Source: Clostridia bacterium
GTDB taxonomy: Bacteria > Bacillota > Clostridia > Oscillospirales > Acutalibacteraceae
Length of the DNA: 64,000 bases
Assembly: GCA_017435385.1 (NCBI GenBank)
Contig: JAFSFB010000001.1
Coordinates: 186,001 to 250,000, forward strand
Reading direction: 5' to 3'
Made by a program: the position numbers and the translations under genes. The notes beneath the pieces are model-generated. The model saw only the letters and a list, made by a program, of their open reading frames with translations, was not told the origin of the DNA and did no database searches. The stretch's first letter is position 1, and each line of letters starts with the position of its first letter. Positions 25,049-32,482 of this stretch are shown piece by piece.

Positions 25049-25077
25049 TTGAAAAAATTTCTTTTAAATATTATAAT
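25049..25077 (+). promoter_or_regulatory. Promoter of the metallophosphoesterase operon
   Basis: TTGAAA, 17-nt spacer, TATAAT, about 30 nt before the ATG at 25107. Confidence 0.75.
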
Positions 25078-25106
25078 GACTATGTATCTTTTAAGGAGGT
25101 CTTTTT

Positions 25107-26291
25107 ATGAGAAAGATTGTTTCGGTTTTTCTTGCTGTAATGCTCGTTCTGAGCCTTGCAGTCATGCCCGCTTCCGCCGAGGAAGAAAAGCAGCTTCGTT
25201 TCGGCGATGACGGCAAATTCCGCATCCTTCAGTTTGCGGACATTCAGGACAATGCGTTCCTTGAGTATGCAACCTATCAGTTCATCAGAGATTCTGTTGA
25301 AGAGATCGATCCTGACCTTGTTGTTCTTACGGGCGACAACATCTCGGGCGGCGGTTCACCCACAAAGACTCTTGCAAAGCTTGCCATTTCAAGATTCATG
25401 AGCATTTTTGAAAAAGCAGGCGTTCCCGTTGCCATGGTTTTCGGTAATCACGACAGCGAAGGTCCTGCAACCAAAGAGGACCAGATGGCTATGTACGAAA
25501 GCTTCGACTGCTTTATCGGCTGTGAAGGCGAAGATCTTACGGGCTGCGGCAACTATAATCTTCCCATCTACGACGCAAAGGGCGAAAACATGCTCTATAA
25601 CCTCTGGATGATCGACTCTCTTACATATAACCGTCATCCCGAGGACGAAAAAGACGTTGCATATTATGAAAACGATCTTGAAGGCTATGCATGCGTTCAT
25701 AAGGATCAGATCGACTGGTATGTAAACAAGTCGAACGAGCTTAAAGAAGCAAACGGCGGCAAGCCCGTTCCCTCAATGGCATTCCAGCATATCATCGTTC
25801 CCGAGATCTATGATGCCCTTGCCAAAGACGAAAACGGCAAGTGGGCTCTTCCCGAAGGCGTTGGCGGAGAGCTCTGGGAGGATCCCTGTCCGCCTCACTA
25901 CAGCAACGGTCAGTTTGATGCGATGGTAAATCAGGGCGATGTTGTTGCGATGTTCTTCGGTCATGACCATAAGAACAGCTTTGTTGTTCCTCACAAGGGC
26001 ATTGACCTTGTCAACACTCCCGGTGTCGGCTTCTCGTCATACGGCGACAGCAACAGAGGCGCAAGAATTATTGACCTCGATGTCAAGGACCTGACAACAT
26101 ATGAAACCGAAGTCGTTGAATGGCTCGATTTCTATGATGCCGAAAACAACACGACCGCATGGTATACCTTCGTTATCCACGCAAATGAATATCCGTTCGG
26201 CGAAAAGCTTCTCAGCTTCGTCAAGCTTACAGCGGAATTCCTTGCTCCCATCGTCAAAAAGGCTTTTGAGCTTGTTGTTTCACTTATCTGA
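25107..26291 (+). CDS. Secreted metallophosphoesterase
   Basis: 394 aa with a signal peptide (1-24, cleaved after ASA). Calcineurin-like phosphoesterase motifs in order: FADIQD (the usual DxH has Gln for His, frequent in this subgroup), LTGDN, GNHDS, a His in FQHII, and GHDHKN. The C terminus (about 370-394) is a hydrophobic/amphipathic helix that could tether the protein. Substrate unknown: phosphate monoesters, phosphodiesters or wall polymers. ATG at 25107 with AAGGAGG. First of three linked extracytoplasmic proteins. Confidence 0.88.
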   Translation: MRKIVSVFLAVMLVLSLAVMPASAEEEKQLRFGDDGKFRILQFADIQDNAFLEYATYQFIRDSVEEIDPDLVVLTGDNISGGGSPTKTLAKLAISRFMSIFEKAGVPVAMVFGNHDSEGPATKEDQMAMYESFDCFIGCEGEDLTGCGNYNLPIYDAKGENMLYNLWMIDSLTYNRHPEDEKDVAYYENDLEGYACVHKDQIDWYVNKSNELKEANGGKPVPSMAFQHIIVPEIYDALAKDENGKWALPEGVGGELWEDPCPPHYSNGQFDAMVNQGDVVAMFFGHDHKNSFVVPHKGIDLVNTPGVGFSSYGDSNRGARIIDLDVKDLTTYETEVVEWLDFYDAENNTTAWYTFVIHANEYPFGEKLLSFVKLTAEFLAPIVKKAFELVVSLI

Positions 26292-26316
26292 AAATAAAAA
26301 ATAAAGGAGAATCATT

Positions 26317-27564
26317 ATGAGCGGCGCAATACTTGTTGTTCTTAAAAAAGTTCTCGCACTTATTCTTTCTCTTATCACTCCTCTTCTCTTCGGCATTCAC
26401 TGGGAGCCTCTTTCGGCTTACGATAAAGAATGCAGAGCCGTTGAAGAAAAGATCGGTGGCTTCATGAAGGGTGTCTGCCATGCGGATCCCGACTATGAAA
26501 CCATCAAGGATGCAGGAATCGAATGGACACGCAAGGACATTCCCTTCCCTTACAATGCTGACGGAACGATCAGACAGCGTTATCTTGACTGGAAAGCGGA
26601 AATGAAGGCTTATGCCGACAACGGAATCCGGATTTTTGCTGTCACGCCTTATCCCGACGACTATATCGAATACGGTCTTGATCCCAGAGATCCCGAGTCA
26701 AGAGAGGGTATTCAGGATATCGCCAGATTCTATCTCGAAGACCTTGAGGGCATCGTAGGTGCGATTCAGGTTACGAATGAAATGGGCATTGACCGCTTTA
26801 CGCTTCCCCTCACTCTCGACGAAGCTGCCGAATTCATCGGCATGCAGCTCGAGGCGATGTATCCCGTCAGAGGCGATATCATTATCGGCTATAACCTTGG
26901 CGGTCTTTCGGTTGTTACTCTTCCCTTCAAGATGATGAAATATCATCAGTACTGCGACTATGTCGGACTTGACATGTATCTCGGCTCATTTGAGGATATT
27001 TCTCACGACATCAACCATTATCTCGTTATTCTCGGCTTCGTCAGAAAGGTGACGGGCAAGCCCATCATCATGTGCGAATTCGGTTATATCGGCTACGGCG
27101 AACCCAAGTCCGAGGCTGAAAAAAAGGCGGTTCTCCAGAAATACGGTTTCGACAGCGAAGAGGCTGCAACTGCAGATATGGACACCTTCATCAGCCGGCT
27201 TCCCGAGGATATGAAGGAAGAAATCCTTGAGCTTTATCCCGACTATACCGCCGAGGAATACGCTCAGATCCTTTTCGAGGGTGAATATAAGAACCATCTT
27301 TATACCTCGCTTCCCGAGGGCTACGGTCTTAACGGCTATACTCACACTCCCGAGGGACAGGCTAAGTTCTATGAAAACCTCATTCCCAAGCTCATGAAGA
27401 AGGGATATTGCATCGGTGCAGTAATCTACTGCTGGGGCGACAGCGATGATTGCTATGTCTGCGGTCAGGCGGAATGCCCCGTCGAAACCGGCTGGGGACT
27501 CGTTGACAAGAACGGCACACCCAAGCCTGCTTACTATGCGGTTCAGAAGGCATTTGCCGAATAA
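26317..27564 (+). CDS. Putative glycoside hydrolase, TIM-barrel, membrane-anchored
   Basis: 415 aa. N-terminal hydrophobic segment (about 5-27) without an AXA or lipobox cleavage site, so probably an anchor. The rest reads as a clan-A glycosidase-like barrel: QVTNEMG (about 147-153) and MCEFGYIGYG (about 246-255) would provide the acid/base and nucleophile Glu, and WGLVDKNGTPKPAYYAVQ at the C terminus is the typical end of beta-strand 8 in GH5/GH53-like proteins. No specific family is claimed. It is 26 nt after one phosphoesterase gene and 18 nt before another. Confidence 0.7.
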   Translation: MSGAILVVLKKVLALILSLITPLLFGIHWEPLSAYDKECRAVEEKIGGFMKGVCHADPDYETIKDAGIEWTRKDIPFPYNADGTIRQRYLDWKAEMKAYADNGIRIFAVTPYPDDYIEYGLDPRDPESREGIQDIARFYLEDLEGIVGAIQVTNEMGIDRFTLPLTLDEAAEFIGMQLEAMYPVRGDIIIGYNLGGLSVVTLPFKMMKYHQYCDYVGLDMYLGSFEDISHDINHYLVILGFVRKVTGKPIIMCEFGYIGYGEPKSEAEKKAVLQKYGFDSEEAATADMDTFISRLPEDMKEEILELYPDYTAEEYAQILFEGEYKNHLYTSLPEGYGLNGYTHTPEGQAKFYENLIPKLMKKGYCIGAVIYCWGDSDDCYVCGQAECPVETGWGLVDKNGTPKPAYYAVQKAFAE

Positions 27565-27581
27565 TCTAAGGAGTTATATTT

Positions 27582-28565
27582 ATGTGGCTTATCATTAAAT
27601 CTGCGATAACGCTTATCGTTTCGCTTTTATTGACTGTATTCCCCAACAGCGAGCTTCTCAAGGGAATGGATATTCTCGAGTTTGCGACCGAGAGAGAAGA
27701 ATGCCTTCTCAACGCAAGCATCGTTTCCGATGTTCATATCGATGTTGACTGGCCGATAGGCGAGTGGGTATGGGCGAACGGGCTGAATGATCTCAACCGC
27801 TCCGTTGATACGATCGATGCGCTCATAGTTTCGGGTGACCTCACCAACTACGGTGACGGTCCCTCCATGGAAAGCTTCTTCAACATCATCGGCGAGAAGA
27901 ATCCTGCCGAAAACCTTGTTGTTGCTATGGGTAACCATGATGTCGGTCATGTTGATGATACAACTCAGGAGGGCGCAAGACAGCGCTTTGTTGAGATCTT
28001 CAACGAAACCAACCCGACCTTTGATATCGAAAAAGCATATTACAAGACCGATATCAACGGCTACCGCTTTGTTGTTCTTGTTGACGACGGCGAGGATACA
28101 TGGGACCATCCCGATATGGCAGAGGAGCAATATCAGTTCCTTGACGATGCTCTTGCAGAGGCGGCTGACAGAGGACTTCCTATGTTTGTAATCTGCCATG
28201 TTCCCGTTGAGGGAGTAAACGGTCAGGATAAAATCTGGGAGGACGGCGGTCTCGGCGATTGCAGCGACAGAGTTCAGTCCATTCTCGAGAAATACGAAAA
28301 TGTTTTCTTCATCAGCGGACATGTTCATACGGGCATCAACGGACCTTTGGTTGAAAACGCTTTCGGCTTCTCCTGCGTTGAAACGATCAACGGCGTCAAC
28401 TATATCAATCTTCCCACTTACATGATAATCAACCGCTACGGCGTTCCGTGGGGCGGTATGGGCTTCCAGATGGAGGTCTATGAGGACGAGGTTCTCTTCA
28501 GAGCAAGAAATTACGGCTCGTCAAAATGGTATCCCGTCTATGACCACAGCGTGCCTATTGTTTAA
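27582..28565 (+). CDS. Membrane-anchored metallophosphoesterase
   Basis: 327 aa with an N-terminal hydrophobic helix (about 4-20). Motifs: SDVHIDVD, VSGDLTNYG, MGNHDVG, ICHVPVEG and SGHVHTGI, giving a full set of metal ligands (Asp, His, Asp, Asn, His, His, His). Substrate unknown. Third gene of the 25049 operon, with good spacing from the glycosidase-like gene; ATG at 27582 follows AAGGAG. Confidence 0.88.
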   Translation: MWLIIKSAITLIVSLLLTVFPNSELLKGMDILEFATEREECLLNASIVSDVHIDVDWPIGEWVWANGLNDLNRSVDTIDALIVSGDLTNYGDGPSMESFFNIIGEKNPAENLVVAMGNHDVGHVDDTTQEGARQRFVEIFNETNPTFDIEKAYYKTDINGYRFVVLVDDGEDTWDHPDMAEEQYQFLDDALAEAADRGLPMFVICHVPVEGVNGQDKIWEDGGLGDCSDRVQSILEKYENVFFISGHVHTGINGPLVENAFGFSCVETINGVNYINLPTYMIINRYGVPWGGMGFQMEVYEDEVLFRARNYGSSKWYPVYDHSVPIV

Positions 28566-28643
28566 GAATTTAATAAAATTTTGAATAATTTGTTGATCTT
28601 TTGTGTAAAATGTGAGAAAATATAGCCAAAGGAGGCTGATATT

Positions 28644-29516
28644 ATGAAAAAAATTATCAGTATTATGTTGGCTGCAGTTATTCTTTCGCTCTCATTCCTT
28701 TGTGTCGGTGCGTCTGCCGAAGAGGTAACGAAGACCGAAAAGCTGCTCAATGATATTGCAACAACAAAGTCAATCAAAATCGATTTTGAAGACGATGCTT
28801 TTGAGAATGATATAATCAACATCAAGAATGTTGAGGTTTCGGCAAAGATAACCGAAGCAGACGGTGTTGAGGATGTCAAGATCGCCGCAAGCGCAAAGGT
28901 TCTTTTCTTCAAGGTGAAGCTTCTTGTTACTGAAGGCAAGGTATATGCTTATATTCCCCTTATCCGCTGCAAGATCGATATCACAGCGCTTCTCGGCGAG
29001 GATATAGAGCTTCTTGAACCCGCAAAAGAGCTGATGGCATTCCTTGAGTCCGATTTTCTTGAGTATCTCGTTCTGACCAAGTCGGGAGAAAAAGAGCTTG
29101 AAGGCTACGGAAAGGTTTACACCGAAGAATTCAAGGTTAATGTCGAAGGCGTTATCAAGGGTCTTGTTGAAGACGGCACTCTTGAGGTTCCCGAGGATAT
29201 GGATATCAGCAACATGACTCTTGAAGAAATTCTTGCGCTCATGGACGATGCAGACGAATTCATCAAGGTTATCAAGGCTGCCGAAAGCTTCAGAGGAGAG
29301 TTCATCTATAAAGATGACGCTCTTGTAAATGCGGTTATCAATACCGTTGACGAAGACGGCGAAGATGTTGAAACGGATGTTGCAGAGGTATTTCCTTTTG
29401 CTATCGAGGCAATAACATCCGATGTTGATGAAGGCGTATTCAAAGAGCCTGTTCTCTATTTCAACCTTACAAGCCTTTTCTCAGGTCTTGTAGGCAAACT
29501 TGCAGGCGCATTCTGA
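28644..29516 (+). CDS. Secreted acidic protein of unknown function
   Basis: 290 aa; signal peptide (1-25, ending ASA). The mature part is acidic and made of alternating strands (NIKNVEVSAKIT, AASAKVLFFKVKLLV, GKVYAYIPL), recalling lipoprotein-carrier-like half barrels, but no family is recognised. The 78-nt gap after the phosphoesterase gene holds an AT-rich stretch that could be a separate promoter, though no -35/-10 pair is convincing. ATG at 28644 with AAAGGAGG. A terminator follows. Confidence 0.7.
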   Translation: MKKIISIMLAAVILSLSFLCVGASAEEVTKTEKLLNDIATTKSIKIDFEDDAFENDIINIKNVEVSAKITEADGVEDVKIAASAKVLFFKVKLLVTEGKVYAYIPLIRCKIDITALLGEDIELLEPAKELMAFLESDFLEYLVLTKSGEKELEGYGKVYTEEFKVNVEGVIKGLVEDGTLEVPEDMDISNMTLEEILALMDDADEFIKVIKAAESFRGEFIYKDDALVNAVINTVDEDGEDVETDVAEVFPFAIEAITSDVDEGVFKEPVLYFNLTSLFSGLVGKLAGAF

Positions 29517-29548
29517 TTTTAGTTTTTACATAATTGAGCAAAAGAAAA

Positions 29549-29590
29549 GGGCATGCGAAGCAGTCGCTTTGCATGCCCTCAATGTTTTTG
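29549..29590 (+). terminator. Terminator of the phosphoesterase operon
   Basis: 12-bp stem GGGCATGCGAAG / CTTTGCATGCCC, then TCAATGTTTTT. Confidence 0.85.
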
Positions 29591-29601
29591 TGCTGAACAG
29601 A

Positions 29602-29631
29602 TAAAAAAATAACCACCCTATTGGGTGGTTA
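29602..29631 (-). terminator. Terminator of the 5S rRNA gene
   Basis: Minus strand stem AACCACCC / GGGTGGTT with a 4-nt loop followed by TATTTTTTTAT. Confidence 0.85.
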
Positions 29632-29637
29632 AATCAG

Positions 29638-29755
<118 letters not shown>

Positions 29756-29789
29756 CAAAAACGCAACGGCGTTTCTTGAATGCTTGATG

Positions 29790-29818
29790 ATTATATCCCT
29801 AAAAGCTGCGTTTGTCAA
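29790..29818 (-). promoter_or_regulatory. Promoter of the 5S rRNA gene
   Basis: Minus strand perfect TTGACA, 17-nt spacer, TATAAT, followed about 35 nt on by the mature 5S end; A/T-rich upstream as in rRNA UP elements. Confidence 0.85.
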
Positions 29819-29941
29819 GCCTTTTTTTAAAATTTTTTAATTTTTTTTGAAATCCGATATTTTCAGACATTTTTGCATAATATAAACGGTGAAACAGAGT
29901 TTTTGCAGATTGAAAATAATCAAAAAAATATAAAAAACCCC

Positions 29942-29970
29942 TTGACATTTGCCGATGTGTTTGATATAAT
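29942..29970 (+). promoter_or_regulatory. Promoter of tRNA-Gly
   Basis: Perfect TTGACA, 17-nt spacer, TATAAT, 13 nt before the tRNA 5' end. Confidence 0.85.
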
Positions 29971-29983
29971 CCCTTTTGCAGTT

Positions 29984-30059
29984 GCGGATGTAGCTCATCT
30001 GGTAGAGCGCCACCTTGCCAAGGTGGAGGTAGCGAGTTCGAGCCTCGTCATCCGCTCCA
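29984..30059 (+). tRNA. tRNA-Gly (anticodon GCC)
   Basis: 76 nt including encoded CCA. Acceptor GCGGATG / CATCCGC, D-arm AGCTCATCTGGTAGAGC, anticodon arm CACCTTGCCAAGGTG with GCC, T-arm GAGTTCGAGCCTC. Confidence 0.96.
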
Positions 30060-30060
30060 T

Positions 30061-30091
30061 AAAAACCACTTGCTCAGCAGGTGGTTTTTCC
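30061..30091 (+). terminator. Terminator of tRNA-Gly
   Basis: Stem AAAACCACTTGC / GCAGGTGGTTTT with a 3-nt loop, ending in TTTTTCC, starting 2 nt after the tRNA. Confidence 0.85.
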
Positions 30092-30115
30092 ATTTTATCA
30101 AGGGAGTGAACCTGA

Positions 30116-30820
30116 GTGCAGAGATATTATGCAGGCGAAAACATTGTCAACTGCCGTGACCTCGGCGGTTATGCATGCCGTGGCGGCGTAACGAAATACG
30201 GCATTGCTCTGCGTGCAGGTGTGTTCAGAGAGCCTTCGGAAAAAGACCTTGAAAATCTCCGCAGCTTCGGCGTGAAAACCGTTATCGACCTCAGAGGCGA
30301 TGAAGAGGCGGCGGACATGCCCTCGTGGTTTGAAAACAATCCCGAATTCAGTTATCATCATGTTTCGCTTCTCGAGGCGAATCCTGCCATGGCAAGAAGC
30401 AATGCACCCATGACAGAGATTTATGAGCGGTGTCTGAGCGAATACAGCGGAAATATTGCCCTTGTGCTGAAAATCGTTGCAGCTCTGGATGAGCCTTTTA
30501 TGTTTCACTGTTTCTGCGGCAAGGACAGAACGGGTATGCTGGCGGCGCTTCTTCTGAGTGCGGCAGGCGTTTGCAAAGAGGATATCATTGCGGACTATGA
30601 GGTTTCATATACTTATATAAAGCCTTTTGTTGAGCGTGAAGTCAGGAACAACAGCGGACTCATCTGGGACGGAGCGTATGAGAGATTTTATTCCCACGGA
30701 GAGAACATGGAGCATATCCTCGGCTATATCGAGGAGAATTTCGGCGGAGTTGAGGGTTACTTCAGAAAAATCGGACTTAGTGAAGCCGAAATTGAAGCCC
30801 TGCGCCGCAAGCTGATTTGA
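30116..30820 (+). CDS. Tyrosine-protein phosphatase (Y_phosphatase3 / LipA-Iph type)
   Basis: 234 aa, no signal peptide. P-loop HCFCGKDRTG (131-140) with nucleophile Cys132 and Arg138 has the Asp of the HCxxGKDR subtype, which acts on phosphotyrosine and often phosphoinositides. N-terminal NCRDLGGY (12-19) and VIDLRGDEE are further family blocks. GTG at 30116 with AAGGGAG 9 nt upstream. Alone between two tRNA genes; no kinase partner near. Substrate unknown. Confidence 0.9.
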   Translation: MQRYYAGENIVNCRDLGGYACRGGVTKYGIALRAGVFREPSEKDLENLRSFGVKTVIDLRGDEEAADMPSWFENNPEFSYHHVSLLEANPAMARSNAPMTEIYERCLSEYSGNIALVLKIVAALDEPFMFHCFCGKDRTGMLAALLLSAAGVCKEDIIADYEVSYTYIKPFVEREVRNNSGLIWDGAYERFYSHGENMEHILGYIEENFGGVEGYFRKIGLSEAEIEALRRKLI

Positions 30821-30828
30821 AAATTTTA

Positions 30829-30857
30829 TTGACTTTAAAACGAAAATAGCATAAAAT
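30829..30857 (+). promoter_or_regulatory. Promoter of unknown transcript upstream of tRNA-Pro
   Basis: TTGACT, 17-nt spacer, TAAAAT. No protein gene follows; the first stable product downstream is tRNA-Pro at 31206. Confidence 0.55.
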
Positions 30858-30908
30858 AACTAAAGAAAAAGCGGAGAACGATATATCAGCCGTTCTCCGT
30901 CACGGTAT

Positions 30909-31058
30909 CGGGGTGTAGTGGCTCGGGCTTTGCCGCCGCCGGTGGCGGGTGAAGGCAAAGACGGAGCAGGAAGAAACACAGAGCAATGCGAAGCGCTCCA
31001 AGCGAGCAGTGCGACAATGTTTCTGACCGATAGTTGGTAGCGCGCCTGTTTTGGGAGC
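30909..31058 (+). pseudogene. Broken tRNA-Pro-like sequence, split by about 113 bp
   Basis: CGGGGTGTAG (30909-30918) equals the 5' acceptor and start of a tRNA-Pro; AGTTGGTAGCGCGCC then TGTTTTGGGAGC (31032-31058) equals the D-arm and anticodon loop with TGG. Between them lie 113 bp of palindromic DNA, and the 3' half (variable loop, T-arm) is absent or unrecognisable. Not foldable as a tRNA. Confidence 0.5.
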
Positions 31059-31205
31059 GTGTCGGGCATTTAATGCCCTGAAAAATTAAAAGCCTCGAAA
31101 CCCCTGTATTTATGCGGGTTTCGGGCATTTATAAAAATCAAAAATTCGGTCAAAAATCGTTTTGACCACAGTTTATCCCACAATTGAGAAAAATTTAATA
31201 AATAT

Positions 31206-31281
31206 CCGGGTGTGGCGCAGCTGGGAGCGCGGGTGGTTTGGGACCATCAGGCCGCAGGTTCGATCCCTGTCACTCGGACCA
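31206..31281 (+). tRNA. tRNA-Pro (anticodon TGG)
   Basis: 76 nt with encoded CCA. Acceptor CCGGGTG / CACTCGG, D-arm GCGCAGCTGGGAGCGC, anticodon loop TTTGGGA in GGTGG / CCATC, T-arm GCAGGTTCGATCCCTGT. No tight promoter directly upstream was found. Confidence 0.95.
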
Positions 31282-31518
31282 ATTTTGCGGATTCGTCCGC
31301 ATACGAAAGCCGCAAAGCAGGGATGCTTTGCGGCTTTTATAATTGATAGCCATGCGAAGATAATTGCACGGAGCATCGAATTTCTCCGCATAGATGAAAG
31401 TTGTTTCTTCACCGACGATCAGCTCTGCCACAACGGTTTTCGCCTTTTCGTTAATTGCAACGGCAAGAGAATGAAAACCGTCAAGGCAGATTCTTGTTGT
31501 TTTTACTTCATTGTTCAT
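31270..31518 (-). CDS. Small protein of unknown function ending inside tRNA-Pro
   Basis: 82 aa, not recognised. ATG at 31518 has a strong GGAGGTG 8-9 nt upstream, and residues 1-60 (for example TTRICLDGFHSLAVAINEK and VVAELIVGEETTFIYAEK) look like a real compact alpha/beta protein. The C-terminal ~22 residues are encoded by the antisense of the tRNA terminator and the stop lies within the tRNA 3' end, so the original 3' end may have been lost. An 11-bp inverted repeat brackets the leader and touches the ribosome site (31528-31565). Confidence 0.5.
   Translation of the reverse strand: MNNEVKTTRICLDGFHSLAVAINEKAKTVVAELIVGEETTFIYAEKFDAPCNYLRMAINYKSRKASLLCGFRMRTNPQNWSE
31309..31344 (+). terminator. 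Terminator of tRNA-Pro
   Basis: 11-bp stem GCCGCAAAGCA / TGCTTTGCGGC with a 4-nt loop, then TTTTATAATT. A smaller hairpin GCGGA / TCCGC precedes it. Confidence 0.8.
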
Positions 31519-31527
31519 TTTACACCT

Positions 31528-31565
31528 CCGTTTCAATCCTTTCACTATTATTACGATTGAAACGG
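31528..31565 (-). promoter_or_regulatory. Leader hairpin next to a ribosome binding site
   Basis: Perfect 11-bp inverted repeat CCGTTTCAATC / GATTGAAACGG with a 16-nt loop. On the minus strand the 3' arm runs into the GGAGGTG ribosome site of the 82-aa protein, so the stem could control its translation or serve as an operator. Confidence 0.45.
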
Positions 31566-31790
31566 TCGGTTGGTCTGATATTTTACACAATTAATTTTTT
31601 AACTGAATTTATTCGGGGTCATTTCATATTGTGTAGTAATATTTTGCTGATTATGATATAATAAACATAAGAAATCGGAATATGACGGATGATTTATCTC
31701 CCGACATCGGTTTATTTCTCCTCACTAAACCAACGGTAGGTGTTTTTTTCGTTCCATGTATTCTATACTGAAAGTGAAAGGAGGCACCTT

Positions 31791-32420
31791 ATGGACCAAA
31801 TAAAAATCGGCAGATTTATTGCCGATTGCAGAAAAAAAGCAAATTTAACCCAAATGCAGCTGGCAGAAAAGCTGGGTATCACCGACAAAGCGGTATCCAA
31901 GTGGGAAAGAGGCATTGCGATGCCCGATTCTTCAATAATGCTTGAGCTTTGTGATACTCTTGACATCAGCGTAAATGAATTATTAAGCGGGGAGAAGATC
32001 GATATGGAAAACAATAATCAGAAAAACGAAAAGCTTTTGCTTGAGATGGCGAAGGAATTGGAGCGGAAAAACAAAACGATCTGGGCTACTATGTGGGTAA
32101 TTATGATCGTAAGCATGATCGCCTTGTTTGCAGGCATCTTTGCTGCCGCATTCTTGATTCCCGAGGGAGTATGGCAACTCGTCACGATCCTCGGAATTTG
32201 TGTTGTGTTTTTGATTCCTTGTTTTTATGCATTGAAGCTTGAGGTGAGTGTCGGTGCTTACAGGTGCAGGAATTGCGGTCATGAAATAGTGCCTGCCTAT
32301 TCGGAAGCCCTGTGGGCAATGCATATGGGAACTACCCGTTATTTAAAGTGTCCCGAATGCGGAAAGCGTACCTGGTGCAAAAAAGTACTGAAGAAGCACG
32401 AAAGAGATTTGAAGGACTGA
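31791..32420 (+). CDS. Xre-family regulator with membrane helices and a zinc ribbon
   Basis: 209 aa: N-terminal HTH (about 5-60; TQMQLAEKLGITDKAVSKWERG), a linker, two membrane helices (about 100-122 and 128-148), then a cytoplasmic zinc ribbon with CRNCG and CPECGKRTWC. HTH proteins with this layout occur in Clostridia and are thought to sense envelope or metal state; the role is not established. ATG at 31791 with AAAGGAGG. A TATACT box is at 31764 with a weak -35 TGTTTT 17 nt before it. Confidence 0.8.
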   Translation: MDQIKIGRFIADCRKKANLTQMQLAEKLGITDKAVSKWERGIAMPDSSIMLELCDTLDISVNELLSGEKIDMENNNQKNEKLLLEMAKELERKNKTIWATMWVIMIVSMIALFAGIFAAAFLIPEGVWQLVTILGICVVFLIPCFYALKLEVSVGAYRCRNCGHEIVPAYSEALWAMHMGTTRYLKCPECGKRTWCKKVLKKHERDLKD

Positions 32421-32446
32421 TGTCGGGCGGCATCAATAAACAGAAT

Positions 32447-32482
32447 CAGGGTGTACCGCAGGAACGGTACACCCTGTTTTTA
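32447..32482. terminator. Bidirectional terminator between two regulators
   Basis: Stem CAGGGTGTACCG / CGGTACACCCTG with a 6-nt loop and a T-run; serves both convergent genes, and the stop codon of the minus-strand gene lies in its T-tract. Confidence 0.85.

Larger units (their letters stand above)
30821..31205 (+). other. Structured intergenic region with promoter and tRNA-Pro-like remnants
   Basis: About 385 bases without a protein gene. It contains a promoter (30829-30857), a hairpin CGGAGAACG / CGTTCTCCG (30872-30900) whose minus-strand reading has a trailing T-run, a larger hairpin CTTTGCC / GGCAAAG (30929-30960), a tRNA-Pro-like fragment in two parts (30909-30918, 31032-31058), a hairpin CGAAACCC / GGGTTTCG (31095-31123) and the inverted repeat GGTCAAAA / TTTTGACC (31149-31168). 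Any transcript is unidentified. Confidence 0.5.

Noticed and set aside
31162..31560. A 132-codon plus-strand reading frame over tRNA-Pro
   Set aside because: It overlaps the tRNA and the minus-strand small gene; only the latter has a ribosome site.
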